Source: DASQJJ01 sp964598355 (GTDB taxonomy: Bacteria > Patescibacteriota > Microgenomatia > Levybacterales > UBA12049). From it: a DNA stretch of 33,233 nucleotides. Position 1 is the stretch's first letter. Each line of letters opens with the position of its first letter. The notes beneath the pieces are model-generated. The model made no database searches. It had not been told where the DNA came from and saw only the letters and a program-made list of their open reading frames with translations. Both the position numbers and the translations under genes were made by a program. Shown here piece by piece: positions 1 to 7,294 of this stretch. The stretch spans positions 1 through 33,233 of the forward strand of contig CAZRBN010000006.1 of assembly GCA_964598355.1 (NCBI GenBank), given 5' to 3'.

Positions 1-451
1 TCCCCCCCGCCACAACCCCAAAACGCGTTCTGTTGTATTCCAACCTTCCCACAGGGACATTAATTTCCCCTTCCTCTGGAGTTATTTTCCCATGAGCTAA
101 TGCTTGATATGTTTTGCTAACAAGACGCTCTTTAAACTGCCTCTGAAGCTCTGAGAATGCAGCTGGATTCTTGGCAACAAGAATAATTCCTGAAGTCTCC
201 TTATCCAGTCTATGGACAATTCCAGACCTATCATGAAAAACTTCTTCAGTGGTTGGATACTCCCCTTCTTTCGTGACTTTTGTTACATAAGGATTGGATG
301 GAAGATGTAAATATTTTTCAACGAAATCTTGCAGCGTTTCTTCATGAGACGATGTATCTGAGCGGTTGACAATAAAGCCTGCAGGCTTATTAATAACGAG
401 AAGGTCTGCATCCTCATAGATAACAGAAGGTTGTCCAAACATACTATCCAT
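1..451 (-). CDS. RluA-family 23S rRNA pseudouridine synthase, partial (3' end outside window)
   Basis: Isomerises specific uridines of large-subunit rRNA to pseudouridine in the cytoplasm. The visible 150 codons read MDSMFGQPSVIYEDADLLVINKPAG, then the catalytic motif HRLDKETSGI with its Asp, then a KTYQALAHG segment; all are hallmarks of the RluA/RluC/RluD family. The start ATG at 451 overlaps the last bases of the upstream Lgt-like gene by 8 bp (AATGGATAG); an in-frame ATG at 442 is an alternative. No S4 domain is seen before the catalytic domain, as in the shorter RluA-type members. The C-terminal part lies beyond position 1. Which uridine it modifies cannot be told. It is the last visible gene of a minus-strand run with MFS and Lgt-like genes, where overlap suggests translational coupling. 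Confidence 0.9.
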   Translation of the reverse strand, partial: MDSMFGQPSVIYEDADLLVINKPAGFIVNRSDTSSHEETLQDFVEKYLHLPSNPYVTKVTKEGEYPTTEEVFHDRSGIVHRLDKETSGIILVAKNPAAFSELQRQFKERLVSKTYQALAHGKITPEEGEINVPVGRLEYNRTRFGVVAGG

Positions 452-1118
452 TACTCCTCTGTAGTGCTTTTTGTGCTACACCCATAACTAAAACTACCAC
501 GCCGATGAAAAGAAAGAGAAAAAGTTCTTTATCCCAGACAACAGGCTTTTGTAACAACATAAGAGTTCCTCGAGTAATAAGCAGTGTTAAAGAGACACAC
601 AACGTAACAACTGTTGCCATACTCCCATCTTTCCAAATAGTCTTCATAAGAATGGACCCAAGAAGGATAGCCAGTGCAAGAGAAATAATTGCCCACACGC
701 CGTCAATAGTGCCAACAAGAAATTGGCGATGCACAAGTGCTAGTATGCCATATCCAAAAAGCGTTACAGAAAATGCATAGAAGAAACTAACAGAAAACAC
801 ATCGAATAAATGACCAGTTGGTATTTTTTTACTTCGTGAAACCCACAGTAAAAAGAAAAAACTACCTAACATTGCCCCACTGACACTCAGTCCGGGGAAA
901 TACGGAACCAAGAAAAAGACCAATGGATTCAAATAGGCAAGCTTAAAATGAAATGCAACAAAAATAATCCGCGCAAAAAGCAGTGCAACCAAGGAATCTA
1001 AAAATGCGACATCAAAAATTTGCTCAAGGCTAACATTCCGACGCACAAAAACAAAATCCTCTCTTGTCAGAAGATAGAGACTAAGCAGAAAAACAATAAA
1101 CCCAACAATAACAATCAT
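444..1118 (-). CDS. Divergent Lgt-like polytopic membrane protein
   Basis: A roughly 224-aa integral membrane protein with about seven hydrophobic segments. The segment PGLSVSGAMLGSFFFLLWV followed by RSKKIP and HLFDVFS resembles the GLSFHGGLLG...ARRxxIP...DLLAP region of prolipoprotein diacylglyceryl transferase, and LLFARIIFVAF resembles its GGRxGYxxF segment. The His of the usual HGG motif is replaced by Ser-Gly, so lipid transfer activity is doubtful. I prefer ATG 1118, one base after the MFS stop (TAATATG), over a TTG three codons upstream. It sits between an MFS transporter and the RluA-type gene with almost no spacing, so it is probably co-transcribed. The assignment is structural resemblance only; it may be an Lgt-fold protein with another role. 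Confidence 0.55.
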   Translation of the reverse strand: MIVIVGFIVFLLSLYLLTREDFVFVRRNVSLEQIFDVAFLDSLVALLFARIIFVAFHFKLAYLNPLVFFLVPYFPGLSVSGAMLGSFFFLLWVSRSKKIPTGHLFDVFSVSFFYAFSVTLFGYGILALVHRQFLVGTIDGVWAIISLALAILLGSILMKTIWKDGSMATVVTLCVSLTLLITRGTLMLLQKPVVWDKELFLFLFIGVVVLVMGVAQKALQRSNG

Positions 1119-1119
1119 A

Positions 1120-2379
1120 TTATGCAATAAATAGCCGAACTATGCCAATAATAATAACACTTATTGCAATAAAGAGTAAAACAACACCAATACCAAATAT
1201 ATCAGCCAGTGATCCAACGACAATAATAGGGATCAGAGAAAGCAGAGCAATCATTGCATTTAACGCACCATATATTTTCCCTCGTACCTCATCTGAGGTT
1301 TCTTCCTGAATAAGCGTATTGGACGGAACAAAAATAAAAGCATTTCCTATTCCTGATAGAAAAGCAAGGAAAATCATGGTATGTACAAGAGTAATGTGCA
1401 GAATTGAAGGAAGCAGTGTATTAAGAACATGGATAACTGGTGACCCAGTGATGTTATTAATAAAGGTTAAAAGGAGTAACGTAATTGCTGTTGTGAAAAG
1501 GCCAATATTGGTAACTTTTGCCCGATTTCTATGCTGAAAAGAATGAATAATTAAAAATGCACCGAAAGCCATCCCCAAAGCAGCTGGAGTAACAAAAAGA
1601 AGAGGAAATGTATTAACTGGAATATGTAAAATGTTTGCTGCAAATCCTGGACCAATAACCGCAATTACCAAAACAAGTATCTGAGATAAGGCAAGCATAA
1701 GAAACGAGTGGTAAATATTTCGGATAGTAAAAATAAGAGAGATAGCTGTTTTTATCTCTGAAGCAAAGGTAAGATTGGTCCCCTCTCGTGATTTCTTTTT
1801 TACAACAGCTGTTCGCTTAATCAGACTAGAAAAAATTGCCCCAACAAAAAACATGCCAGCAAGGATAAGAAATGCTTTTTGCGCTCCAAAAAAAATAAGG
1901 AATGGTCCAGAAAGCGCATAGGCAATAAGAAGCGACCCATAAAAGGCTATGCCAAATAACGCATTAGCCGGTATAAGCAGCTCTTTATCCACAAGCAAAG
2001 GAATCATCGGAGTCTCAGCTGGAATAAAAAACTGCGTCGCAGCAGCAACAACAAATGTCAAGAAATATACCCCTACTAGATTAGAGTGAGCAAATACAAG
2101 CAAGATAAGAAGTATCCCACGGATAATATTGGTTACGGTTAGAATAAGCTTTTTATCTTTCCGATCCACATACACACCTGCCAAAATACCAAGAATAATT
2201 GCAGGGAGTAAGAATGCAAGCATGATGCCGGAGACTGCGGTATTAGAATGGGTAAGAGAAAAAACGACCAATAACAGAATAAAATTGGTCATATTGGAAG
2301 CCACTTGTGAGATGACTTCAGCAAGCCAGAGGAATAAAAACGGACGGTTTTTCAGGGCAAGCAGAAGATTGTTGTTCAT
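1120..2379 (-). CDS. MFS transporter (multidrug/EntS-like class)
   Basis: A 419-aa major facilitator with about twelve hydrophobic segments. The N-terminus has NRPFLFLWLAEVISQVASN, typical of the MFS_3/EntS-type exporters, and the loop between TM2 and TM3 has the GVYVDRKDKK version of the MFS A-motif. A second, weaker A-like loop (QEETSDEVRGKIYGALNA) lies in the C-terminal half. Likely a proton-coupled exporter in the cytoplasmic membrane; the substrate cannot be predicted. It follows efp on the same strand after an 88-bp spacer containing a long inverted repeat. A TAGTAT box ends 7 nt before the ATG and could give a leaderless transcript independent of efp. The next gene starts one base after its stop. 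Confidence 0.88.
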   Translation of the reverse strand: MNNNLLLALKNRPFLFLWLAEVISQVASNMTNFILLLVVFSLTHSNTAVSGIMLAFLLPAIILGILAGVYVDRKDKKLILTVTNIIRGILLILLVFAHSNLVGVYFLTFVVAAATQFFIPAETPMIPLLVDKELLIPANALFGIAFYGSLLIAYALSGPFLIFFGAQKAFLILAGMFFVGAIFSSLIKRTAVVKKKSREGTNLTFASEIKTAISLIFTIRNIYHSFLMLALSQILVLVIAVIGPGFAANILHIPVNTFPLLFVTPAALGMAFGAFLIIHSFQHRNRAKVTNIGLFTTAITLLLLTFINNITGSPVIHVLNTLLPSILHITLVHTMIFLAFLSGIGNAFIFVPSNTLIQEETSDEVRGKIYGALNAMIALLSLIPIIVVGSLADIFGIGVVLLFIAISVIIIGIVRLFIA

Positions 2380-2383
2380 ACAA

Positions 2384-2457
2384 AAGATACTAGGATATTA
2401 AGAGAGTACGTACTGGTCCTTTTCGCTGTACCTAATATCCCAATATCTTAGTATCTT
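2384..2457. repeat. Long inverted repeat between efp and the MFS gene
   Basis: Arms 2384-2399 (AAGATACTAGGATATT) and 2442-2457 (AATATCTTAGTATCTT) pair over 16 positions, with one G-U in the minus-strand RNA, around a 42-nt loop. A second TAATATCC at 2433-2440 can also pair with GGATATTA at 2393-2400, so two alternative stems are possible. The loop holds a small palindrome AGTACGTACT (2406-2415). No U tract follows, so it is not a classical terminator. It could stabilise the efp 3' end or hide the MFS start region. Confidence 0.6.
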
Positions 2458-2467
2458 ACATCCTCTA

Positions 2468-3022
2468 TTAGGCACGCTCAGTGTATTCACCTGTTCGGGT
2501 ATCAACTCGGACACTATCCCCAACATTGATAAATAACGGGACTTTTACGGTAACACCATTCTCAAGCAAAGCATCTTTAAAAACATTTGATGCAGAATTA
2601 CCCTTAACACCTGGTGCTGTATCGGTAACTTTCAGCTCAACTTTTGGCGTCATGATAAGAGAAAGCGCTTCATCACCTCTAAAGGAGATTGGATAACTCT
2701 GTCCTTCTTTTAAATACACTGCTTCTGGAATAATACGAAGCGGAATAGTAATTTGCTCAAAGGTTTCAGGATGCATAAAGTACACACTTTCCCCATCTTG
2801 ATAGAGATATTGCATCTCCTTTTTCACCACTTGGACATCTTGTACTTTTTGGTTGTTAATAAAAGATTTTTCTGAGATAGAACCTGTTCGGAGATTTTTT
2901 ACTTTGACTTTAATGGTAGCGCTTCCCCGCCCCATTTTAATGTGTTCAAACGATAAGACCTGGAGAAGATTTCCTTGGTCTTCGTAAATTGCCCCTGCTC
3001 GTAATTCGTTAACTGAAATCAT
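2468..3022 (-). CDS. efp: Translation elongation factor P
   Basis: EF-P relieves ribosome stalling at polyproline stretches by binding between the P and E sites. The 184-aa length and sequence fit all three domains: an N-terminal KOW-like domain (MISVNELRAG, then FEHIKMGRGSATIKVKVKNL), a central OB domain, and a C-terminal OB domain beginning near TVKVPLFINVGDSVRVDTRTGEY. The tip residue normally Lys34 in E. coli (PGKG) is Arg32 here, in HIKMGRG. The start ATG at 3022 is preceded by TATAAT at 3029-3034, leaving only 6 nt, so the mRNA is probably leaderless. It is followed on the same strand by an MFS transporter and preceded by the M1 aminopeptidase gene, also on the minus strand. Confidence 0.97.
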   Translation of the reverse strand: MISVNELRAGAIYEDQGNLLQVLSFEHIKMGRGSATIKVKVKNLRTGSISEKSFINNQKVQDVQVVKKEMQYLYQDGESVYFMHPETFEQITIPLRIIPEAVYLKEGQSYPISFRGDEALSLIMTPKVELKVTDTAPGVKGNSASNVFKDALLENGVTVKVPLFINVGDSVRVDTRTGEYTERA

Positions 3023-3028
3023 ACCTAT

Positions 3029-3034
3029 ATTATA
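3029..3034 (-). promoter_or_regulatory. efp -10 box, leaderless arrangement
   Basis: On the minus strand TATAAT lies at 3034-3029 and the efp ATG begins at 3022, with 6 nt between. That places the expected transcription start on the A of the start codon. The -35 region is weak (TGGAAA at about 17 bp). Confidence 0.6.
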
Positions 3035-3081
3035 CTAGCTTTCAGAACATTTTTCCATAATCATTTGAAAAAGGAGAGGAA

Positions 3082-5634
3082 TTACTTTGCCAGCTGGTGA
3101 ACGAGAAACTCTTTCAGTTTTTCTTTGTCTCTTTCAAGCCATGCAGTATTCAGTTCTATTCTTTCAATAACCTGACTCATTGTCCTATCTAACTCTTCTG
3201 TTGGATGTTGTGCAAAAAAGGCTTTGACATCAGTAAGGACATCCTCCCCAATCATACTCCCCACTCCCTCAATAAGCCTGCTAAACCCGTGTAGTCCTTT
3301 ATATTCTTTTTCAAAAAGATCCCAGTGTTTTTTTACAAAATCCCACGCCAATACTTGTCCTTTATCATTTCCAAAGACTGCCATAATCCAACGTGATTTA
3401 TCTTGCCAACGAACATTGTCGGTGAGTAAATATTCAAGGGTTTTTTGAATAAGATCTATCTCTCTAAATTGAGTCAATGCAAGCATGTACCGATTTTTTT
3501 CTTGCTGCAGAGATTCTTTTTCATAGAGTGCAACTAATTTTTTCCACTCTTCTTCTCCACCCTGCTCAGCAACAATCGCAAACACAACTCCACGAATATC
3601 AGAATCTATTTCCTGTCCCCGCTCAGTAAAGGCTTCAAACAATACTCTTGCTTTTCCAACCACATCATCGTTTCCATACTTCCCTGCTGCATGCAATGCC
3701 ATACTTCGAAGAAGCACGTCTGTATGAGATTCTCCTTCTTTCTTTTCCCATCCCATTTTCTCAGCTATTGGAGTAAAGATCCCTCGTGCATAATGAGTAA
3801 AAGGCTCTTCCAAACCTTCTATATGCGTAATAATATTCTCTAAAGAGCCAAGTTGACCGGCAATAGTACTCCAGACAATATAATCATCCTCATTTGTATA
3901 ATAGGGTAACAACTGTAATGCTTGAGTTGCAGATAAAAGTCCAGCTTCTGCACTGTCAAAAGCATCACGAATAATCCCCATTCTATCAATTGGAGAAAGC
4001 CTCTTTAAGCTAATTGGATTTCCAAGAGCTAGATATAAGGCAGGAGTATATAATGCACGTACTATTGCTGTTTCCTCAGCGTTTACTTTTACCCAATCTC
4101 CTTTTTTAGGCAGTGTTACCTGCTCTCCATCAATAAGCACTGGTTCTGCTTTTTCAGAATCACGTGAAACAATCCGTAGAGGAATATTCCAAAGAGTCTT
4201 CTCCTCAGCTTGTGAAAGTGGATTGGCAAAAAAACGTGACTGAGTTACTGTGAGGTCTTCATCTTTTTCCTCAACTTGTAATACTGGATAGCCTGGTTTT
4301 TGTGTCCAATTATGCATTATTTTCCCAACAGGTTGTTGGGACACTTCTTCTAAGGCCTCCCACAAGTCTTTGGTTTGAGCATTCTTGTACGCATGTTTTT
4401 TGAGATAAAACCGTAACCCATCCCGGAAAACTTCCTCCCCTAAAAAGGTAGCAAGCATTTGAATAACATTTGCTCCCTTTGCATAACTTATTTCATCAAA
4501 AAGTTCTTTCACCTGCTGGTCCGAGGTGATAGGAGTTTCAATGGGATGAGTAAATTTAAGACTATCTAATTTTAGCGCCTCGTTGTGCTCAATAATGGAA
4601 AATTGTTTCCATAATTCCCACTCTGGAAACAGTGCATTAATACACAGATATTCTATATAACAAGCAAATCCTTCATTCAACCATAAGTGAGTCCACCATT
4701 CCATAGTAACAAGGTTACCAAACCACATATGAGCTAATTCATGAGCGATAACAAGAGATGCCCATTGCTTGTTAGCACTTGAGGATTTCTTTTCATCGAT
4801 AAGAAGAATTGATTCTCGAAATGTTATTGCTCCCCAATTTTCCATTGCTCCTGCATCAAAATCAGGAATAGCAAGCAGATCTAATTTGGTAAGTGGATAG
4901 GCTATTGCAAAATAGTCATTAAAAAAAGACAATACTTCTGCTGCAACATCTAATGAAAATCGTGTTAATTGCTTCTTCCCTTCGGTGACATATGCACGTA
5001 TTCGCACCCCTTCTGAAATAACTTCTTCATATTCTAATTCTCCAACCACAAAAGCTAAAATATAGGTAGACATTTTTGGCGTTGGCTCAAAGGCTATTTT
5101 TTTCCAGCCACTTTCTATAACTTCTTCTTTTACTTCTTTTGTATTCGATACAGCAGTCAATTTTTTATCAACAATAAGTGTAATAGCAAAAATAGCCTTT
5201 GCTGAAGGGTCATCAATACAAACAAATGCCTGTCTTGCACCAATCTCTTCAAATTGAGTAACAGCCATATATTTTGTTTGTCCATTTACTTCATACTGAC
5301 TTCTATAAAAGCCTTTTGCTTTTTCACTGAGCATGCCTCCAAACTTAAGGTCTAGTGTCTTTTCTCCTGCCGGTACTTCTTCAGTAAAAACAAACGTTAC
5401 TGTCTTTTCAGCCTTGTCATAGGTTATTTCTTTTGGAGTATATTCCCTATTTTCACCATGAAGAACCGCCTTGGTCACCTGAAGTTGGTATGCATGAAAT
5501 ACGAGAGTATTTGTTGTATCCGTTGTGGTAAAAGTAACCTGTTCTTGTCCTTCTACAGTAAACTTTGTAAGATCCGGCTTAAGCGCAAGCGTGTAGTAAG
5601 AAGGAATTATTGTTGGGAAAAGTCTTTGAGCCAT
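3082..5634 (-). CDS. M1-family zinc aminopeptidase
   Basis: A cytosolic-type metallo-aminopeptidase of the gluzincin M1 family that removes N-terminal residues from peptides. Counting from ATG 5634 (850 aa), it shows the exopeptidase motif GAMENWGAIT near residues 262-270, the zinc motif HELAH at 298-302, and the third ligand Glu321 in LWLNEGFACY, exactly 18 residues later. Domain order is N-terminal beta saddle, thermolysin-like catalytic domain, small beta domain, then an alpha-helical C-terminal domain (ERAP1_C-like), as in the Ape2/ERAP group. No signal peptide is seen. The frame stays open upstream to a TTG at 5694, but the natural starts are ATG 5634 or ATG 5643; the latter lies inside a perfect palindrome. 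It would give a fermentative, auxotrophic cell amino acids from peptides. Confidence in the family is high, in the exact start moderate. Confidence 0.95.
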   Translation of the reverse strand: MAQRLFPTIIPSYYTLALKPDLTKFTVEGQEQVTFTTTDTTNTLVFHAYQLQVTKAVLHGENREYTPKEITYDKAEKTVTFVFTEEVPAGEKTLDLKFGGMLSEKAKGFYRSQYEVNGQTKYMAVTQFEEIGARQAFVCIDDPSAKAIFAITLIVDKKLTAVSNTKEVKEEVIESGWKKIAFEPTPKMSTYILAFVVGELEYEEVISEGVRIRAYVTEGKKQLTRFSLDVAAEVLSFFNDYFAIAYPLTKLDLLAIPDFDAGAMENWGAITFRESILLIDEKKSSSANKQWASLVIAHELAHMWFGNLVTMEWWTHLWLNEGFACYIEYLCINALFPEWELWKQFSIIEHNEALKLDSLKFTHPIETPITSDQQVKELFDEISYAKGANVIQMLATFLGEEVFRDGLRFYLKKHAYKNAQTKDLWEALEEVSQQPVGKIMHNWTQKPGYPVLQVEEKDEDLTVTQSRFFANPLSQAEEKTLWNIPLRIVSRDSEKAEPVLIDGEQVTLPKKGDWVKVNAEETAIVRALYTPALYLALGNPISLKRLSPIDRMGIIRDAFDSAEAGLLSATQALQLLPYYTNEDDYIVWSTIAGQLGSLENIITHIEGLEEPFTHYARGIFTPIAEKMGWEKKEGESHTDVLLRSMALHAAGKYGNDDVVGKARVLFEAFTERGQEIDSDIRGVVFAIVAEQGGEEEWKKLVALYEKESLQQEKNRYMLALTQFREIDLIQKTLEYLLTDNVRWQDKSRWIMAVFGNDKGQVLAWDFVKKHWDLFEKEYKGLHGFSRLIEGVGSMIGEDVLTDVKAFFAQHPTEELDRTMSQVIERIELNTAWLERDKEKLKEFLVHQLAK

Positions 5635-5640
5635 AAAAAG

Positions 5641-5657
5641 CATTCGTTGAACGAATG
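5641..5657. promoter_or_regulatory. Perfect palindrome at the aminopeptidase start
   Basis: CATTCGTT-G-AACGAATG is an 8-bp perfect inverted repeat with a 1-base spacer, 6 bp upstream of ATG 5634. On the minus strand a TATATA/TATTAT box lies about 10 bp further upstream, with a TTGCCA-like -35. The palindrome would therefore sit at the transcription start, the usual place for a repressor operator. The spacer is too short for a good RNA hairpin loop. Confidence 0.45.
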
Positions 5658-5782
5658 TAGAAGAAAGTATATAATAGAACCTGGCAGATGGCAACTAGCT
5701 TCAAAGAAATACTGTATTACGTATAAAGGTTCTCACTTTCCCTTAATACTTCATACGTATCCTTTTATACTAGATACAACTT

Positions 5783-5867
5783 GCCGAGGTGGTGGAATGG
5801 CAGACACGAAGGTCTCAAAAACCTTTGAGGGTAATTCCTCGTGAGGGTTCGACTCCCTCTCTCGGCA
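5783..5867 (+). tRNA. tRNA-Leu (anticodon CAA)
   Basis: The acceptor arm GCCGAGG (5783-5789) pairs with TCTCGGC (5860-5866), with one G-U. The anticodon arm is AAGGT-CTCAAAA-ACCTT, giving anticodon CAA, which reads UUG leucine codons. The long variable arm (TGAGGGTAATTCCTCGT region) is the class II feature expected for tRNA-Leu, and the T-arm is GAGGG-TTCGACT-CCCTC. The discriminator is A5867. The 3' CCA is not encoded (the next bases are CTA), so a CCA-adding enzyme is needed. A TATACT box at 5766-5771 is a plausible -10. Confidence 0.95.
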
Positions 5868-6161
5868 CTAGGTCCAATACCTGTACTCTCAAACATACGA
5901 ATAGATCTATATATCGGCTAAACACATACTTTGACACTCAATAAAATTCTTTTTCCTTTCCTGCCTCAAATTTTCCAGACCCAGGCCCGAATCGAACAAA
6001 AAATATTGGTATCTAGTTTATAGTACTAATATGCGCGCAAGAGTTCTTCTTAATGCATGTTATGAACAATAGGTATAGCCAGTGAAAAATTACTCAGTGG
6101 AATGAAGAAAATTCAGAATTGTTATTTTACTTAGTAAGCAAAATAAGTTCTAAGTATAAAC

Positions 6162-6335
6162 TTATTGTGAGTTTGTTGTACGTTTTTGCAAACTAACTTC
6201 TTGCGGCTGTTGACTGTATCTATTGTTTCCTTCTATTCCTCTCAATCTGAGTCCAAATATTCTTGCCATGTTTCTTATTTTGCCTGCTTCAAGATTTGAC
6301 TGTACGCTAACTGTTTTTACTATTCGTTCTGCCAT
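6162..6335 (-). CDS. Possible small protein, 57 aa, unknown
   Basis: This frame begins MAERIVKTVSVQSNLEAGK and ends LQKRTTNSQ before TAA at 6164-6162. It is basic and polar with no membrane segment. Support comes mainly from its promoter: on the minus strand TTGTAA, then exactly 17 bp, then TATAAT, ending 11 nt before the ATG. There is no Shine-Dalgarno sequence, which is common for lead genes in this window. I recognise no family. The first half (VQSNLEAGKIRNMARIFGL) could form a helix. It may be a real small gene in the accessory zone or a chance frame behind a promoter for an RNA. Confidence 0.4.
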   Translation of the reverse strand: MAERIVKTVSVQSNLEAGKIRNMARIFGLRLRGIEGNNRYSQQPQEVSLQKRTTNSQ

Positions 6336-6346
6336 ATTTTGAGAGT

Positions 6347-6375
6347 ATTATACTATTGAGCTGTTAACATTACAA
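6347..6375 (-). promoter_or_regulatory. Strong sigma70-type promoter, minus strand
   Basis: Reading the minus strand, TTGTAA (6375-6370), a 17-bp spacer and TATAAT (6352-6347) form a near-consensus promoter. It points at the small ORF starting at 6335 and is the only evident reason to believe that ORF or an RNA is expressed here. Confidence 0.6.
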
Positions 6376-6439
6376 GCTCATCTTTCCTTTAGTTCACTTT
6401 TTTCGTATAATATGCTTTAGAATACTTTGTATTCAATAG

Positions 6440-6545
6440 ATAATCCAGGTTGTCTTGTTCGTTCTTTTGTCCTAGATAAACAAGCACAAGTCTGTAAATC
6501 CAAGGAACAAAAAGTTCGATTGAAAAAAGACCTGGGGCACTAAAT
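6440..6545 (+). repeat. Imperfect direct repeat, left copy, flanking the TA pair
   Basis: The core 6514-6544 (starts GTTCGATTGAAA, ends GGGCACTAAA) aligns without gaps to 7355-7385 (starts GTTCGAATGAAA, ends GGGCACTAAA). The 18 bp upstream also align without gaps, beginning AATCCA. Counted by eye, about 31 of 49 aligned positions match. Further upstream both copies have TTCTT...GTC...TAGA...ACAA with small gaps. The two copies bracket the toxin-antitoxin pair. Confidence 0.4.
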
Positions 6546-6687
6546 GAGCCAGACTTCTGCTCATATTAAGAATCGCTTGGAAATACGGACTAACGGTAAT
6601 GTTAACAAAAATCCCTAAATTTCTCTTCAAAACACTCCACGTAATTTTAGCCTCAAGAAAAGTTCGACTAATAGCCTTCTTTTATAC

Positions 6688-6715
6688 TTGACTTTGTGGC
6701 ACAATGCGCTACAAT
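6688..6715 (+). promoter_or_regulatory. Promoter of the BrnT-like/BrnA-like operon
   Basis: TTGACT (6688-6693), a 16-bp spacer and TACAAT (6710-6715) precede ATG 6726 by 10 nt. This favours ATG 6726 over the in-frame ATG 6696, which would lie upstream of the transcription start. In BrnT/BrnA systems the antitoxin represses this kind of promoter; no clear palindrome is visible here. Confidence 0.65.
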
Positions 6716-6725
6716 AGAATTAAAC

Positions 6726-7010
6726 ATGATTGTTGTAAAAGGACTTATTTGGGATGATTGGAATAAAGAACATATTGGTAGGCATGGAATTTTACCTGAG
6801 GAAGTAGAAGAAGCTTGTCATAGCACTAATGAAGTTGTTGAAAGTTACCGAAAAAGAATATTACTGATTGGTAAAACGAAGAAAGGAAAATTATTAGCAA
6901 TTGTACTATCGCCAGAAAATAGAAGTTTACAACAATATGACGAAGGCATATATTATCCTATTACAGCATTTATAAAGGAGGTGAAAAATGAAAAAAGCAA
7001 AAAACAATAA
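6726..7010 (+). CDS. BrnT-like (DUF497) toxin
   Basis: Likely a type II toxin with an RNase fold that cleaves RNA and halts growth until bound by its antitoxin. The 94-aa product starts MIVVKGLIWDDWNKEHIGRH and continues GILPEEVEEACHS, matching the BrnT/DUF497 pattern W-D-xx-N-xx-H-xx-K/R-H-G-I-xxEEV. The C-terminal half is the expected beta sheet (KRILLIGKTKKGKLLAIVLS) ending in PITAF near residue 81. It overlaps the next gene by 23 bp, which is typical of toxin-antitoxin pairs. ATG 6726 is chosen because the promoter -10 ends at 6715. Short leader and strong promoter suggest tight autoregulation. Which residues act in catalysis cannot be verified by eye. Confidence 0.75.
   Translation: MIVVKGLIWDDWNKEHIGRHGILPEEVEEACHSTNEVVESYRKRILLIGKTKKGKLLAIVLSPENRSLQQYDEGIYYPITAFIKEVKNEKSKKQ
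6974..6981 (+). promoter_or_regulatory. Strong Shine-Dalgarno of the antitoxin gene
   Basis: AAAGGAGG followed by TGAAAA before ATG 6988 is an almost perfect match to the anti-SD. It lies inside the toxin coding region and contrasts with the SD-less toxin start, so more antitoxin than toxin should be made from one mRNA. Confidence 0.75.
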
Positions 7011-7263
7011 ACCAAATACATTAGTTTTTAAAGACCGAGATAAAGAAGCTCATTTTTGGGAAGAACATTTTGATGAAGCATTGACTAATGGGAAACCTCA
7101 AAAAGTAAATTTTGCCAAAAATTTGTCAGAAACACTCAATATACGCTTAGATCCTGACACAATCAAAATTGTGAGAGATGAAGCAAAGTTAAAGGGATTA
7201 GGTCCAACACAGTTAATTAGAATGTGGATTATGGAAAAAGTTGGTGGAAAAATGTTTCAGTAA
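6988..7263 (+). CDS. BrnA-like ribbon-helix-helix antitoxin
   Basis: A 91-aa protein that should neutralise the preceding BrnT-like toxin and repress the operon. The C-terminal half contains a ribbon-helix-helix/BrnA-type stretch: SETLNIRLDPDTIKIVRDEAK (strand plus first helix) and then GLGPTQLIRMWIMEKV (second helix). The N-terminal 45 residues, including FWEEHFDEALTNGKPQKVN, would be the toxin-binding tail. CopG/BrnA proteins share this organisation. It overlaps the toxin by 23 bp and has its own excellent ribosome binding site. No other gene follows for 270 bp. Confidence 0.75.
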   Translation: MKKAKNNKPNTLVFKDRDKEAHFWEEHFDEALTNGKPQKVNFAKNLSETLNIRLDPDTIKIVRDEAKLKGLGPTQLIRMWIMEKVGGKMFQ

Positions 7264-7294
7264 CATAGTACATACAGTTAATCCACCAATAAAT

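Larger units (their letters stand above)
5868..6690. other. Gene-poor stretch of about 820 bp after tRNA-Leu
   Basis: No long reading frame is present on either strand. It holds one possible 57-codon minus-strand gene with a strong promoter (6162-6335), the left copy of an imperfect direct repeat (6440-6545), and the promoter of the BrnT-like toxin at its right end. A TATAAT at 6406-6411 on the plus strand has only a poor -35. The rest shows nothing I can name. Its position next to a tRNA and a toxin-antitoxin pair fits an accessory insertion zone. Confidence 0.5.

Noticed and set aside
5981..6001. tRNA-like 3' end on the minus strand (GTTCGATTCGGGCCTGGGTC)
   Set aside because: The T-loop and a possible 3' strand are there, but the 5' T-stem strand and all other arms are missing; at most a chance match or a worn remnant, so not listed as a gene.
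6445..6543. Short plus-strand open stretch (DNPGCLVRSF...KKDLGH)
   Set aside because: No start codon in frame after the upstream stop, about 40 codons, no SD and no recognisable family; overlaps the direct repeat.
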